The position numbers were made by a program, and so were the translations under genes. A DNA stretch of 64,000 nucleotides from NCBI RefSeq assembly GCF_024228675.1, contig NZ_CP100461.1, positions 3,779,398 to 3,843,397 on the forward strand, in the 5' to 3' direction. Of this stretch, positions 36,347 to 44,233 are shown one piece after another; position 1 is the first letter of the stretch; each line of letters begins with the position of its first letter. Below the pieces are notes generated by a model. The model made no database searches. It was not told where the DNA came from and saw nothing but the letters and a program-made list of their open reading frames with translations. Origin of the DNA: Salinigranum marinum (GTDB taxonomy: Archaea; Halobacteriota; Halobacteria; Halobacteriales; Haloferacaceae).

Positions 36347-37066
36347 ATGGACAAGCAGGAATTACGAGCGCGGATCTGGGATCAGATAGAGGAAAGCGGG
36401 GAAGCCCGTTTTCCATATCCGCCCCACGGGAGAATTCCCAATTTCAACGGTGCGGGCCGGGCGGCGGAGCGGTTGACGGCGAACGAGACGTGGCAGGACG
36501 CGGATGTAATCAAGTCCAATCCCGACTCTCCGCAGCTTCCCGTTCGGCGGGCCGCACTGCGAGAGGGAAAGACGATTTACATGGCTGTTCCTCGACTGCG
36601 AGACGAGAAGTGCTTCTTTCGGCTAGATCCGGACGAGATTGAGGATATCAATCACGCGACGACGATTGGCGGTTCTTCGGAGGTCGGTGTGCAGGTCGGT
36701 CCCGACGAGATGGAACCGATCGATCTGATCGTCTCGGGGAGCGTCGCCGTGAACGACGAAGGTGCGCGAGTCGGGAAAGGCGAAGGATACAGCGACCTTG
36801 AGTTCGTCATCCTGCGTGCGTTCGGACTGGTGGACGACGAGACAACTACCGTCACGACGGTTCACGAGATACAGGTCGTCAACGAAGAGATTCCGACGAC
36901 ACCACAAGACGTTCCAATGGACCGGCTATTCACTCCAGAGCGGTCGATTCGAGCGGACGCCTCAGGTAGTAAACCGACGGAGATCGAATGGGGCATTCTT
37001 AGCGAGGAACGACTCGACGAGATTCCGGCTCTACGGCGACTCGAACGGACGTACTCGGATTCGTAA
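36347..37066 (+). CDS. 5-formyltetrahydrofolate cyclo-ligase family protein
   Basis: 239 residues. Family members close 5-formyl-tetrahydrofolate to methenyl-tetrahydrofolate with ATP. Seen are N-terminal MDKQELRARIWDQIE, the NFNGAGRAAERL and KSNPDSPQLPVRRAAL stretch (substrate/ATP region), VGPDEMEPIDLIVSGSVAVN, GKGEGYSDLEF (the family GKGxGYxD loop) and a C-terminal EIEWGILSEERLDEIPALR. It is full length and intact. Base composition is visibly lower in GC than the neighbouring core genes, which suggests recent acquisition; two truncated 5' copies precede it. Confidence 0.85.
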   Translation: MDKQELRARIWDQIEESGEARFPYPPHGRIPNFNGAGRAAERLTANETWQDADVIKSNPDSPQLPVRRAALREGKTIYMAVPRLRDEKCFFRLDPDEIEDINHATTIGGSSEVGVQVGPDEMEPIDLIVSGSVAVNDEGARVGKGEGYSDLEFVILRAFGLVDDETTTVTTVHEIQVVNEEIPTTPQDVPMDRLFTPERSIRADASGSKPTEIEWGILSEERLDEIPALRRLERTYSDS

Positions 37067-37379
37067 CGACCATTGGCGACCTTGGCACCAGTTCATAATC
37101 GGATCGCTCAGAACCTGACGCACGTAGCCGTCTGACGAAGTACATCGCTTCCCGTCACGACGACGGGGGAACTCCCGGGAGACCGTGACTGGAGACGGGA
37201 CGACGAGCGACTCATACTCACCGGAGACGGATCGACTGAGCCAACGCACTCGGGCGGGATAGTGGACTAGTGGCGTGGTTCGTTCCTCGAAACCCGTCCG
37301 TAACAGGCGGTAACCGGTCGGCCTGACGTGTTGGGTCGAACCCGCGTCCGAAAGATCTCGAGAGTGTAACCGAACACGG
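37067..37379 (+). other. 313-bp spacer between cyclo-ligase and insertion sequence
   Basis: No convincing gene or RNA. It ends with CGAACACGG (37371-37379), the left copy of the IS target duplication. Composition is lower in GC than core sequence. Confidence 0.5.
37371..37379. repeat. left target-site duplication of the IS
   Basis: CGAACACGG, repeated exactly at 38446-38454 on the other side of the element. Confidence 0.85.
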
Positions 37380-38445
37380 AGGGTGTCATAGAAGAGTTCT
37401 CACACCGTGATCACGGTACTTCCCGGATTGTCTCCACGTTCGTAGTTGGTGATTGCGACGACGAGGCGAAGGCACAGGGCGAGAAATACCTGCGCCCGTG
37501 CGTGGACGCGGCCTCGGGCGTGCGTTCGCCCGAGGCCGCAGTCCTTCACTGATTCGTTGGTTCGTTCGACTCCACTACGGCGGTTGTACGTCTCATCCAA
37601 CGTGGACTGCTTCAACTGAACGTCCTCGCCGTGTTCGGTGATGCGGTCTTCGACCCTGTACTCAATGTCTTTCGGGTCATCAGCGTTCCGGGCGTTGTAT
37701 GGAGCGACTGGCACGACCCCTGCGGTCAGCAGGTGGTCGTGCCAGTCGAGCGTGTCGTAGGCGCTGTCACCGACCATTCCAGATCGGTGTGGCGACGGCG
37801 AGCGCGTCACGCGTGACGCGCATCGCCGTCTCTTCTGGCGCTTGCTTACTCTCGGTGAACTCCGCTCCGATCGGGATCTTTTGCCCGGTCGAGACGATCG
37901 TACAGCCGTAGCCGTAGTAGTACTCGTCGTCGGTTGGATCGTAGCACTTTGAGGCGTCTGGATCGGCGGGCATCGCCCTCACGTCTGTTGAATCGATACA
38001 GTAGGTCAAGTCGAGCAGGCCGCGCCGGGCGGCCTGCTCGACGAGGTGGTCGAACACCTTGTCAACGACGTGTTCAAGATCGGTGAGAAAGCGATCGACC
38101 GCGTCTCTCGACGGCGGTCGATCGAATCCACAGCCAGATCGCCGACCGTGTTCCGAAGCTCTCGTTCAACGGGACGAATGCCGTAGATGTCCTTGTAGTA
38201 GCAGTGGAGAAAGCCACGCATCAGTTCTGGTGGTTCGTGGTCTCGTGTTCGCCCCGTCTTCGCCGGGGCGAACACGTCGAACTCTTCGAGAAACTCGAAA
38301 GAGAGGTGCTCGAACAGCGCTAGCGTCTCTGTCTCCACGGCATTGAAGAACGAGTCTACCGAAGGATCATCTTGCAGGGTCGCTGAACTCATCCACCTCA
38401 GCGTTCACCCTGCTCTTTGGTGTGCTAATCGTTCTATGACACCCT
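37380..38445 (-). mobile_element. insertion sequence, 1066 bp, decayed
   Basis: Bounded by perfect 14-bp inverted repeats, AGGGTGTCATAGAA (37380-37393) and TTCTATGACACCCT (38432-38445), and flanked by the 9-bp duplication CGAACACGG. One transposase gene on the minus strand, broken by two frameshifts. The DDE-type transposase and the structure fit the IS4/IS5 group of haloarchaeal elements (ISH type); the exact family needs ISfinder. The intact target duplication shows the element is where it landed. Confidence 0.93.
37400..38392 (-). pseudogene. DDE transposase, two frameshifts
   Basis: Three overlapping frames together make one transposase of about 330 residues: 38392 downwards (MSSATLQDDPSVDSFF ... 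RPVERELRNT), 38057 upstream end to 37767 (VFDHLVEQAARRGLLD, with DSTDVRAMP containing the first catalytic Asp) and 37786-37400 (MVGDSAYDTLDW with the second Asp, then GVERTNESVKDCGLGR with the Glu). The first break is at about 38125-38145; the second is one extra A in ATCTGGAATGG (TT at 37777-37778 on the plus strand). Not expected to be active. Confidence 0.88.
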
Positions 38446-38454
38446 CGAACACGG
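38446..38454. repeat. right target-site duplication of the IS
   Basis: CGAACACGG, exact copy of 37371-37379. Confidence 0.85.
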
Positions 38455-38648
38455 TGAAACAGCAGTATCTCTCCGGAGTTCGTAGGTAGGGCAGTGCAAG
38501 AGACAGAGCGTATCTGCGGCATTATGGATTCTCCACTCAAACTATCATGACAACGGCGTTTCTACGTGGGTTCGGCTCCTTATGTGACTTCTTTCTCCTC
38601 GGGAGATGCTGCTTGTACGTGCGTAACGCGGTTCAATTCGGCTCCGGT

Positions 38649-39827
38649 TCAGAACCCGAATATCGGGACGAACCGGAACGTGAGATAGGCACCGGCCGTC
38701 GCGATGGCCGGCACGACGTTCTGCATCAGGACGACCCGGGCGGTCGTTACGGGGTTGAACAACGCCCCCGGGCTGGGGATGTCCTTGGTATCTTCGGCGC
38801 CGATAGGGGGGAGCGTCTCGCCCTCCTCGTCGGCCGCCAGCGCGTCGACCGTGACCGGGGTCCCACCATCGCCAGAGACTATTTCGCGGCCGGTCATCGG
38901 TCGAGTCGCTCGACCCCAACCCAGCCCGACGATGGACATGGTCGCGATGATGACGAAACTCGCGGGGATGCCGAGCGCCGAGAGGAAGACGACCAGCGTC
39001 GAGGAGACCGACGCGACGACGATGGCCGCAGTGAGGGGTAGTTCCGTGATATCACTGCCCATCGTCTCCAGAGTTCGTCGAGCGATGGTGAACGAGCCGA
39101 TGGCGACGGCGATCCCACCGAAGATGATCGCGGGATTCATCGCCAGTTCGCCGCTGCCGACCAGCGGTGCGACGGCGTTGGCGATGTTCGAGGTGCCCGA
39201 GGAGAAGGCCATCAGACAGCCGATCGCGACGACGGTAAACGTCCCGGCCAGCTCCCGGCGGTTGGTCGTCCGGTGGACCCGTGGAACGGGGACGACACCG
39301 GACCGGTCGAGCTCGAACAGAGGCCCCGTACTGCGCTCTATCGCGATCAATCCGTTCAGCCGCGCGTAGAAGTACCGGCCGATGATCAGCGAGACCCAGA
39401 AGCCGATGATGGGCGAGACGACCCACCAAACGACGATCTGTCCCATCACGGCGAAATCCAGCACGCCACCGGCCAACGCGAGGCCGGCGATTGCCCCCAC
39501 AGCGGTCATCGAAGTCGAGGCCGGTACGCCGAAGAGGTTCCCGACCAGCAGTGCGATCCCGATAAAAAACAGCACCGCGATGGAGGATTCGAGCGTGAAG
39601 ACACCGGGGTCGACGACCAGTTCGGTGCCGAGCTTCGTTACGACGTTCCGACCTAGCGTCCAGGCACCGATGAAAAAGAACACACCCATCAACGCCGCGG
39701 CTACGGGCTTGGAGATAGCGTCGGCACCGACGGCCGGCCCGAACGCCGGTCCCGTGGTCGACCCTCCGATGTTGTAGGCGACGAACATCGCGACGAGGAC
39801 GCCAGCGACGAGCAGGAGGTCGATCAT
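38649..39827 (-). CDS. PiT-family inorganic phosphate transporter
   Basis: 392 residues, about ten membrane helices in two inverted halves with the signature regions FVAYNIGGSTTGPAFGPAVGA near the N-terminus and FSSGTSNIANAVAPLVG in the second half. Takes up phosphate with Na+ or H+. Transcribed after the tetrapeptide-repeat gene with a 4-bp ATGA overlap, so the two are translationally coupled. It lies in the low-GC accessory island and may have been acquired. The usual PhoU/DUF47 partner is absent; the repeat protein stands in its place. Confidence 0.88.
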   Translation of the reverse strand: MIDLLLVAGVLVAMFVAYNIGGSTTGPAFGPAVGADAISKPVAAALMGVFFFIGAWTLGRNVVTKLGTELVVDPGVFTLESSIAVLFFIGIALLVGNLFGVPASTSMTAVGAIAGLALAGGVLDFAVMGQIVVWWVVSPIIGFWVSLIIGRYFYARLNGLIAIERSTGPLFELDRSGVVPVPRVHRTTNRRELAGTFTVVAIGCLMAFSSGTSNIANAVAPLVGSGELAMNPAIIFGGIAVAIGSFTIARRTLETMGSDITELPLTAAIVVASVSSTLVVFLSALGIPASFVIIATMSIVGLGWGRATRPMTGREIVSGDGGTPVTVDALAADEEGETLPPIGAEDTKDIPSPGALFNPVTTARVVLMQNVVPAIATAGAYLTFRFVPIFGF

Positions 39828-40441
39828 CGATCCTCTGTCTCGTCGTCCCCGGCGGCCTCGTCCGTCTCGCTATCCGCGCTCTCGGCCGCACGCTGTTCTT
39901 CGAGGGTCTTCTCCACTGTCTCCCCGACCTTCTCCTCGACGGTCTTCTCGACCGTCTCTCCAACCTTCTCGTCCATCGTCTTTTCTACTGTCTCTCCAAC
40001 CGTCTTCTCGACGGTTTCGCCGACCGTTTTCTCGACCGTCTCTCCAACCTTCTCGTCCACCGTCTTCTCCACTGTCTCTCCAACCTTCTCTTCGACCGTC
40101 TTCTCGACCGTCTCGCCGACCTTCTCCTCGACGGTCTTTTCAACCGTTTCTCCGACCGTCTTCTCGACCGTCTCGCTGACTGTCTCGTCGACAGTTTCTC
40201 CGACCGTCTCGTTGACGGTCTCCTCGACGGTCTCCTCGACGGTTTCTTTGACCGCCGTCGTCATCCAGTTCGGATCGAAACGGGCCATCTTCCAAACGAC
40301 GTGGAGGACGTAGGAAAGCAATACTCCAAACCCGAACGCCAACCCGATAGCGTTGCCAGCGACGACGATCAGTCCGACCGAGACCGCGATTAACAGGCCG
40401 TAGGTCAGGTCGACGAGAGAGTCGACGCGGTTCGGGTTCAC
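39824..40441 (-). CDS. tetrapeptide-repeat membrane protein coupled to PiT
   Basis: 205 residues from a GTG start. Residues 1-55 carry two membrane helices (TYGLLIAVSVGLIVVAG and AIGLAFGFGVLLSYVLHVVW). From residue 64 to 183 the chain is thirty consecutive four-residue units of the type V-x-E-T, V-E-K-T or V-x-E-K, followed by an acidic tail (184-205). A valine at every fourth position suggests a long straight or right-handed coil projecting from the membrane. The role is unknown; overlap with PiT suggests it regulates or assembles with the transporter. Confidence 0.8.
   Translation of the reverse strand: MNPNRVDSLVDLTYGLLIAVSVGLIVVAGNAIGLAFGFGVLLSYVLHVVWKMARFDPNWMTTAVKETVEETVEETVNETVGETVDETVSETVEKTVGETVEKTVEEKVGETVEKTVEEKVGETVEKTVDEKVGETVEKTVGETVEKTVGETVEKTMDEKVGETVEKTVEEKVGETVEKTLEEQRAAESADSETDEAAGDDETEDR
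39893..40252 (-). repeat. 12-bp coding tandem repeat (30 units)
   Basis: Codes for the thirty V-x-x-x tetrads. Units are divergent at DNA level, mixed from a few types (GTCGAGAAGACG, GTCGGAGAGACA and similar). No stop or frameshift interrupts them. Confidence 0.85.
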
Positions 40442-41095
40442 GACCCACCCAGTTCGAAGGTCACCTGAATGGGTAGGACAAACTCGAAATCAATAGACGT
40501 GAGAGAACACATATAGGTTTTATGCCCGCCTCGTTCAAGTAATTTGGCAAAGACATCTCGGCCGGATGCCGGTGGTTGAGCACGGTCGATCGTACGTCTG
40601 ACCCGGGAGAACTCCCTCTGACGGTGCTGTGAGGTGCTGCATACGCGCCCTGTCTGCAGAACGGTCCGAAGAACGCTCGTGCGAGATCCAGAGGCTATCG
40701 TCGACAGTTTCCCGTCTACTTGCTCGTCGTTCGGTCGCAGTGGCCCCCCGCCGATCGAGTACATCCACTCGAACGTGCACGGCCACCACGATTTCGAAGG
40801 TGTATCAACGTGCTGGTGAGACCGTGGATACCTCTTCTAGCTATTTTGACGTTTCGTTTTCTGATCGAGAACCGGCCCGAGACGTCCTCGTTCCGACGGG
40901 AGCCGCATCGAACGGTTGTCTGGTTGATATATAACCCGATGCACCGTCTCTCGCTACGACGTCAGATCGAGGTTCCGAAGTGAACTTCCAGGGGCTCGGA
41001 ACGTATGCTACTGAATAGAGTACGTTCGGGTCGACGACCGACGTCGCACCTTTCGAGCAACCGCGGTACACGTTCTGTACGGAACGTGGCGCCGT
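40442..41095 (+). other. 654-bp low-GC region without a clear gene
   Basis: Contains possible TATA elements of the PiT operon (on the minus strand near 40510-40530, cataaaacctatatg). Several short open frames are present on both strands, but none is recognisable. The right part, about 40975-41095, may be further-decayed cyclo-ligase sequence leading into the remnant at 41096, but I cannot align it securely. Confidence 0.4.
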
Positions 41096-41484
41096 CCGGG
41101 CCAGCAGTCGACGCTTCTACCTGAGTGGGAGCGCCGCCGTGACCGAATCGGGCGTCAGAGTCGACAAAGGTGAGGGCGACTCCGACACGTAGTGGGCGGT
41201 GCTCTCCGAACTCGACCGTGTGGACGAGACGACGCCGGTGGCGACGACTGTCCACGAGCGGCAGGTCGTCGCCGCGACCGACGCGCCGACGCCCGCGACA
41301 CACGACGTGTCGATGGACCTCGTCGCCACGCCGGAGCGAGTGTGGTCGAGACCGGCGCGACGGGGAAACCGGCGGGGATCGACTGGGCGCTCGCGGCCGA
41401 TCGGCTCGGCGAGATCCCGCTCTGGCGCGGTTCGCACCCGACGGGGTCAACACGGCCGATACGGCCGACGAAGCCGGCGGGTAG
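41096..41484 (+). pseudogene. decayed 3' part of a cyclo-ligase gene
   Basis: In successive frames it matches the C-terminal half of the gene at 36347: VAPSGPAVD, SGSAAVTESGVRVDKGEGDSD (compare SGSVAVNDEGARVGKGEGYSD), a TAG at 41190-41192, VDETTPVATTVHERQVV (compare VDDETTTVTTVHEIQVV), MDLVATPERV, a frameshift near 41340, then GIDWALAADRLGEIP (compare EIEWGILSEERLDEIP), another shift and TAG at 41482-41484. High GC, like the core genome. Together with the fragment at 36108 it appears to be the native gene, split by the island. Confidence 0.85.
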
Positions 41485-41485
41485 G

Positions 41486-41493
41486 GTTATAAG
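41486..41493 (+). promoter_or_regulatory. TATA-like element of the DUF389 gene
   Basis: GTTATAAG, 25-32 bp before the GTG at 41518. Confidence 0.45.
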
Positions 41494-41517
41494 CCGGCGG
41501 CGGCGTGAGAGGGACGC

Positions 41518-42852
41518 GTGCGACTCGTCCAGGTCACGGTCCCCGCGGGCAAGCGCGAGGCGGTCACGTCGACGCTCGACGACGACGGGGTTGACTACGT
41601 CCTCACCGACGAGACGAGCGGCCGGGAGTACACCGCGGTCGTCTCGTTTCCCCTGCCGACGGCGGCGGTCGAGTCGGTCCTCGACGACCTGCGCGAGGCG
41701 GGGTTGGAACGCGACTCGTTTACGGTCGTGGTCAACGCCGAGACGGTCGTCTCCCGCCGGTTCGAGGAACTCCAGGCGGAGTACGAGGAGACGGCCGAGA
41801 ACGGCGACCGCATCTCGCGGGACGAACTCACTGCGCGCGCGAGAGAGATGGCCCCGTCGCTGGTGACGTTCGTCGTGATGACGCTCATCAGCACCGTCGT
41901 CGCCACCGCGGGGGTACTCGTCGACTCGCCGGCGGTCGTCGTCGGCTCGATGGTCATCGCGCCGCTCATCGGCCCCGCGATGGCGACCAGCGTCGGCACC
42001 GTCGTCGACGACGAGGAACTGTTCGACCGTGGTGTCCGGCTCCAGGTGCTCGGCGGTGTCCTCGCGGTCGCTGGTGCGGCCGTCTTCGCGTTCGCCGTTC
42101 GGTGGAGCGGGATCGTCCCGTTGACCGCGACCGAGGTGTTCGCGATCGGCGAGGTCCGCGAGCGACTCTCGCCGGACGTCCTCTCGCTGGCCGTGGCGCT
42201 CGGTGCCGGCGTCGCGGGCGCGCTCTCGCTCTCGACGGGGGTCTCATCGGCACTCGTCGGCGTCATGATCGCCGCGGCGCTCGTTCCCCCCACTGCGGTC
42301 GTCGGCATCGGCATCGCGTGGGGGCGGCCGACTGCCGTCGTGGGTTCCGCCGTGTTGGTGCTGGTGAACTTCCTCGCGATCAACCTCGTCGCCCTCGCCG
42401 TCCTCTGGCACCAGGGCTACCGGCCCGAGCGGTGGTTCAAGCTCGACGAGGCGCGGACGGCGACGCTGAAGCGGATCGCCGTTCTCGCGGTCGGACTCGT
42501 GGTGCTCTCGGCGTTCCTCGCCGGCGTCACGTACTCGACGTACCGGACGGCGACGTTCGAGGAGGACGCCCGCGCCGCCGTCGCCGCCGAACTCGAGGCG
42601 ACCGACACGGAGCTGGAACTCCTCTCGATGACCGTCGAGTACGAGGACTTCCCGTTCCGGCGACCGACGCGCGTCGTCGTCACCGTGGGCCATCCGATCG
42701 ACACCGAGCCGCCGCCCCTGGCCGACCGACTCGGCGGCCGCGTTCGAGCCGTGGCGCGCCAGCCACCGCCGCCGCAACTCCCGGTCGAGACGAACGGCGA
42801 CGTCGCGGTCGACGTTCGGTACGTCCCGGTCGACGGCTCGCCGGGCGAGTGA
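41518..42852 (+). CDS. DUF389/TIGR00341 membrane protein
   Basis: 444 residues from a GTG start. A soluble N-terminal domain (about 1-115, MRLVQVTVPAGKREAV) precedes seven or more membrane helices, including MTLISTVVATAGVLVDSPAVVVGSMVIAPLIGPAMATS, the hallmark of the family. A soluble C-terminal domain follows. Function unknown in archaea. Its start is 33 bp after the stop of the decayed cyclo-ligase, so the two were probably neighbours before the island arrived. Confidence 0.88.
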   Translation: MRLVQVTVPAGKREAVTSTLDDDGVDYVLTDETSGREYTAVVSFPLPTAAVESVLDDLREAGLERDSFTVVVNAETVVSRRFEELQAEYEETAENGDRISRDELTARAREMAPSLVTFVVMTLISTVVATAGVLVDSPAVVVGSMVIAPLIGPAMATSVGTVVDDEELFDRGVRLQVLGGVLAVAGAAVFAFAVRWSGIVPLTATEVFAIGEVRERLSPDVLSLAVALGAGVAGALSLSTGVSSALVGVMIAAALVPPTAVVGIGIAWGRPTAVVGSAVLVLVNFLAINLVALAVLWHQGYRPERWFKLDEARTATLKRIAVLAVGLVVLSAFLAGVTYSTYRTATFEEDARAAVAAELEATDTELELLSMTVEYEDFPFRRPTRVVVTVGHPIDTEPPPLADRLGGRVRAVARQPPPPQLPVETNGDVAVDVRYVPVDGSPGE

Positions 42853-42980
42853 GTCGGCTGCGACACGAGAAAAAAGAGCCGAGCCGAGAACCCGAAACGG
42901 GCGGAACGGCTCCCGAGATGAGTGAAATGCGTACTTGTGTCTAACGTGTCTTCAATATCCGAGCCGTCGTCCGTCTCGCC

Positions 42981-43703
42981 ATGCGAACACGATCCCTCGC
43001 CGTGGCGCTCGGCCTGCTCGTCCTGCTCGCCGGCTGTCTCGGCCCGCTCCAGACCGCATCGACCACGACGGACACGACCGAGACGACCGACGGCACGACC
43101 ATCTCCGCGACCGGCACTGGCTCCGTGACCGCCGACGCCGACCTCGCGGTCGTCTCTGTCGCGGTCGTCGCGACGGCCGACTCCGCCGACGCCGCCCGCG
43201 GCCAGATCGCCACGGACAGCCAGCGCATGCGCACTGCCCTCCGCGACGCCGGTGTCCCCGACGATGCGGTCTCGACGGCGTCCTTTTCGGTGTTCCCCGA
43301 CTATCGCAACGGCGACGATCCCGCCGAACGCGGCTTCCGCGCGGTCCACTCGTTCCGCATCGAGACCGACCCCGCGCGCGCCGGCGAGATCGTCGACGTC
43401 GTGGTCGCAAACGGCGCGAGCGAGGTCCAGGGCGTCGTCTTCACGCTCACCGACGAGACCCGTGCGTCGCTCCGCAGTCAGGCCATCGAACGCGCCGTGA
43501 CGGCCGCCCGCGCGGACGCCGACGCGATGGCCGGGTCGGTCGACCGCTCGATCACGGGCGTGGAGACGATGTCGACGACGGGTGGGTTCGCCCCCGTCGA
43601 ACGGCTCGCCGCGGAGTCGGCCGCCGACGGTGCCCGGACGACGTTCAAGCCCGGTCCGGTCTCCGTCTCGGTGACGGTCGACGTCACCTACCGCGCCGCC
43701 TGA
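42981..43703 (+). CDS. SIMPL-domain (DUF541) lipoprotein
   Basis: 240 residues. Signal peptide with lipobox LLAGC (Cys19), Thr-rich linker, then a SIMPL domain (ISATGTGSVTADADLAVVSVAV, PDDAVSTASFSVFPDY, VEVMSTTGG-like end). Probably anchored outside the membrane. The family is linked to signalling and oxidative stress in other organisms but has no defined activity here. Confidence 0.85.
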   Translation: MRTRSLAVALGLLVLLAGCLGPLQTASTTTDTTETTDGTTISATGTGSVTADADLAVVSVAVVATADSADAARGQIATDSQRMRTALRDAGVPDDAVSTASFSVFPDYRNGDDPAERGFRAVHSFRIETDPARAGEIVDVVVANGASEVQGVVFTLTDETRASLRSQAIERAVTAARADADAMAGSVDRSITGVETMSTTGGFAPVERLAAESAADGARTTFKPGPVSVSVTVDVTYRAA

Positions 43704-43750
43704 GCGTGGCGGGACGAGGGGAGACGAGGTTCAGTCAGACCGGCGTCGGG

Positions 43751-44035
43751 CTACGATCCCGTCGGCCGGGAGACGCTCTCTTCGTCTTCCTCCCCGTCGC
43801 CCTCCCCGTCATCCTCGTCGCTTTCTTCTCCCCCGTCATCCTCGTCATCGTCGCCTTCTTCTCCACCCTCATCCTCGTCGTCGTCTTCCTCTCCACCTCC
43901 GCCTTCCCCGTCACCACCGTCGTCGCCTTCCTCTCCGCCGGGACCGGCACAGCCCGCGACGCCGACGCTCAGTAGACACGCGAAGATCCCCCGGAGGAGC
44001 GTCCGACGGTCGAGTCTTCGGCTGGTTCGTTCCAT
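43751..44035 (-). CDS. small, extremely acidic lipoprotein
   Basis: 94 residues. Twin-Arg region (DRRTLLRGI) and lipobox GVAGC at about Cys29, then a mature part made almost only of Gly, Glu and Asp (about 55 residues of GEEGDDGG-like sequence) and a short SVSRPTGS end. The start at 44035 begins the signal peptide. The low-complexity tail may be a spacer or a cation-binding surface; no family recognised. It could also be a degenerate remnant of a larger lipoprotein. Confidence 0.55.
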   Translation of the reverse strand: MERTSRRLDRRTLLRGIFACLLSVGVAGCAGPGGEEGDDGGDGEGGGGEEDDDEDEGGEEGDDDEDDGGEESDEDDGEGDGEEDEESVSRPTGS

Positions 44036-44233
44036 GCGTCGGGGTCGTCCCACCGCCTCGTAAAACTGTTCTCGAACGCCGTTTCGACTGACCTCCCGGG
44101 TCGCCGCCGCGAACGCTCGCCGCGAACGACGACGCACGACGGGACTCAGCGCCGAACCGACGGCCGCCACACGCAGGCCGTCCGGCGGGACTGCCGGATC
44201 CGACCACCCCCGAGGCCGTTCACGCCGTCTGGA

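Noticed and set aside
36347-37066. Intact cyclo-ligase as the native copy
   Set aside because: Its lower GC and the presence of a GC-rich decayed remnant with native-looking flanks make acquisition more likely; not proven.
39893-40252. CRISPR-like array
   Set aside because: The repeats are 12 bp, contiguous, without spacers and fully coding in one frame.
40629-40934. Plus-strand frame in the low-GC region left of the cyclo-ligase remnant
   Set aside because: Ser/Arg-rich, no recognisable domain; kept only as part of the non-coding region.
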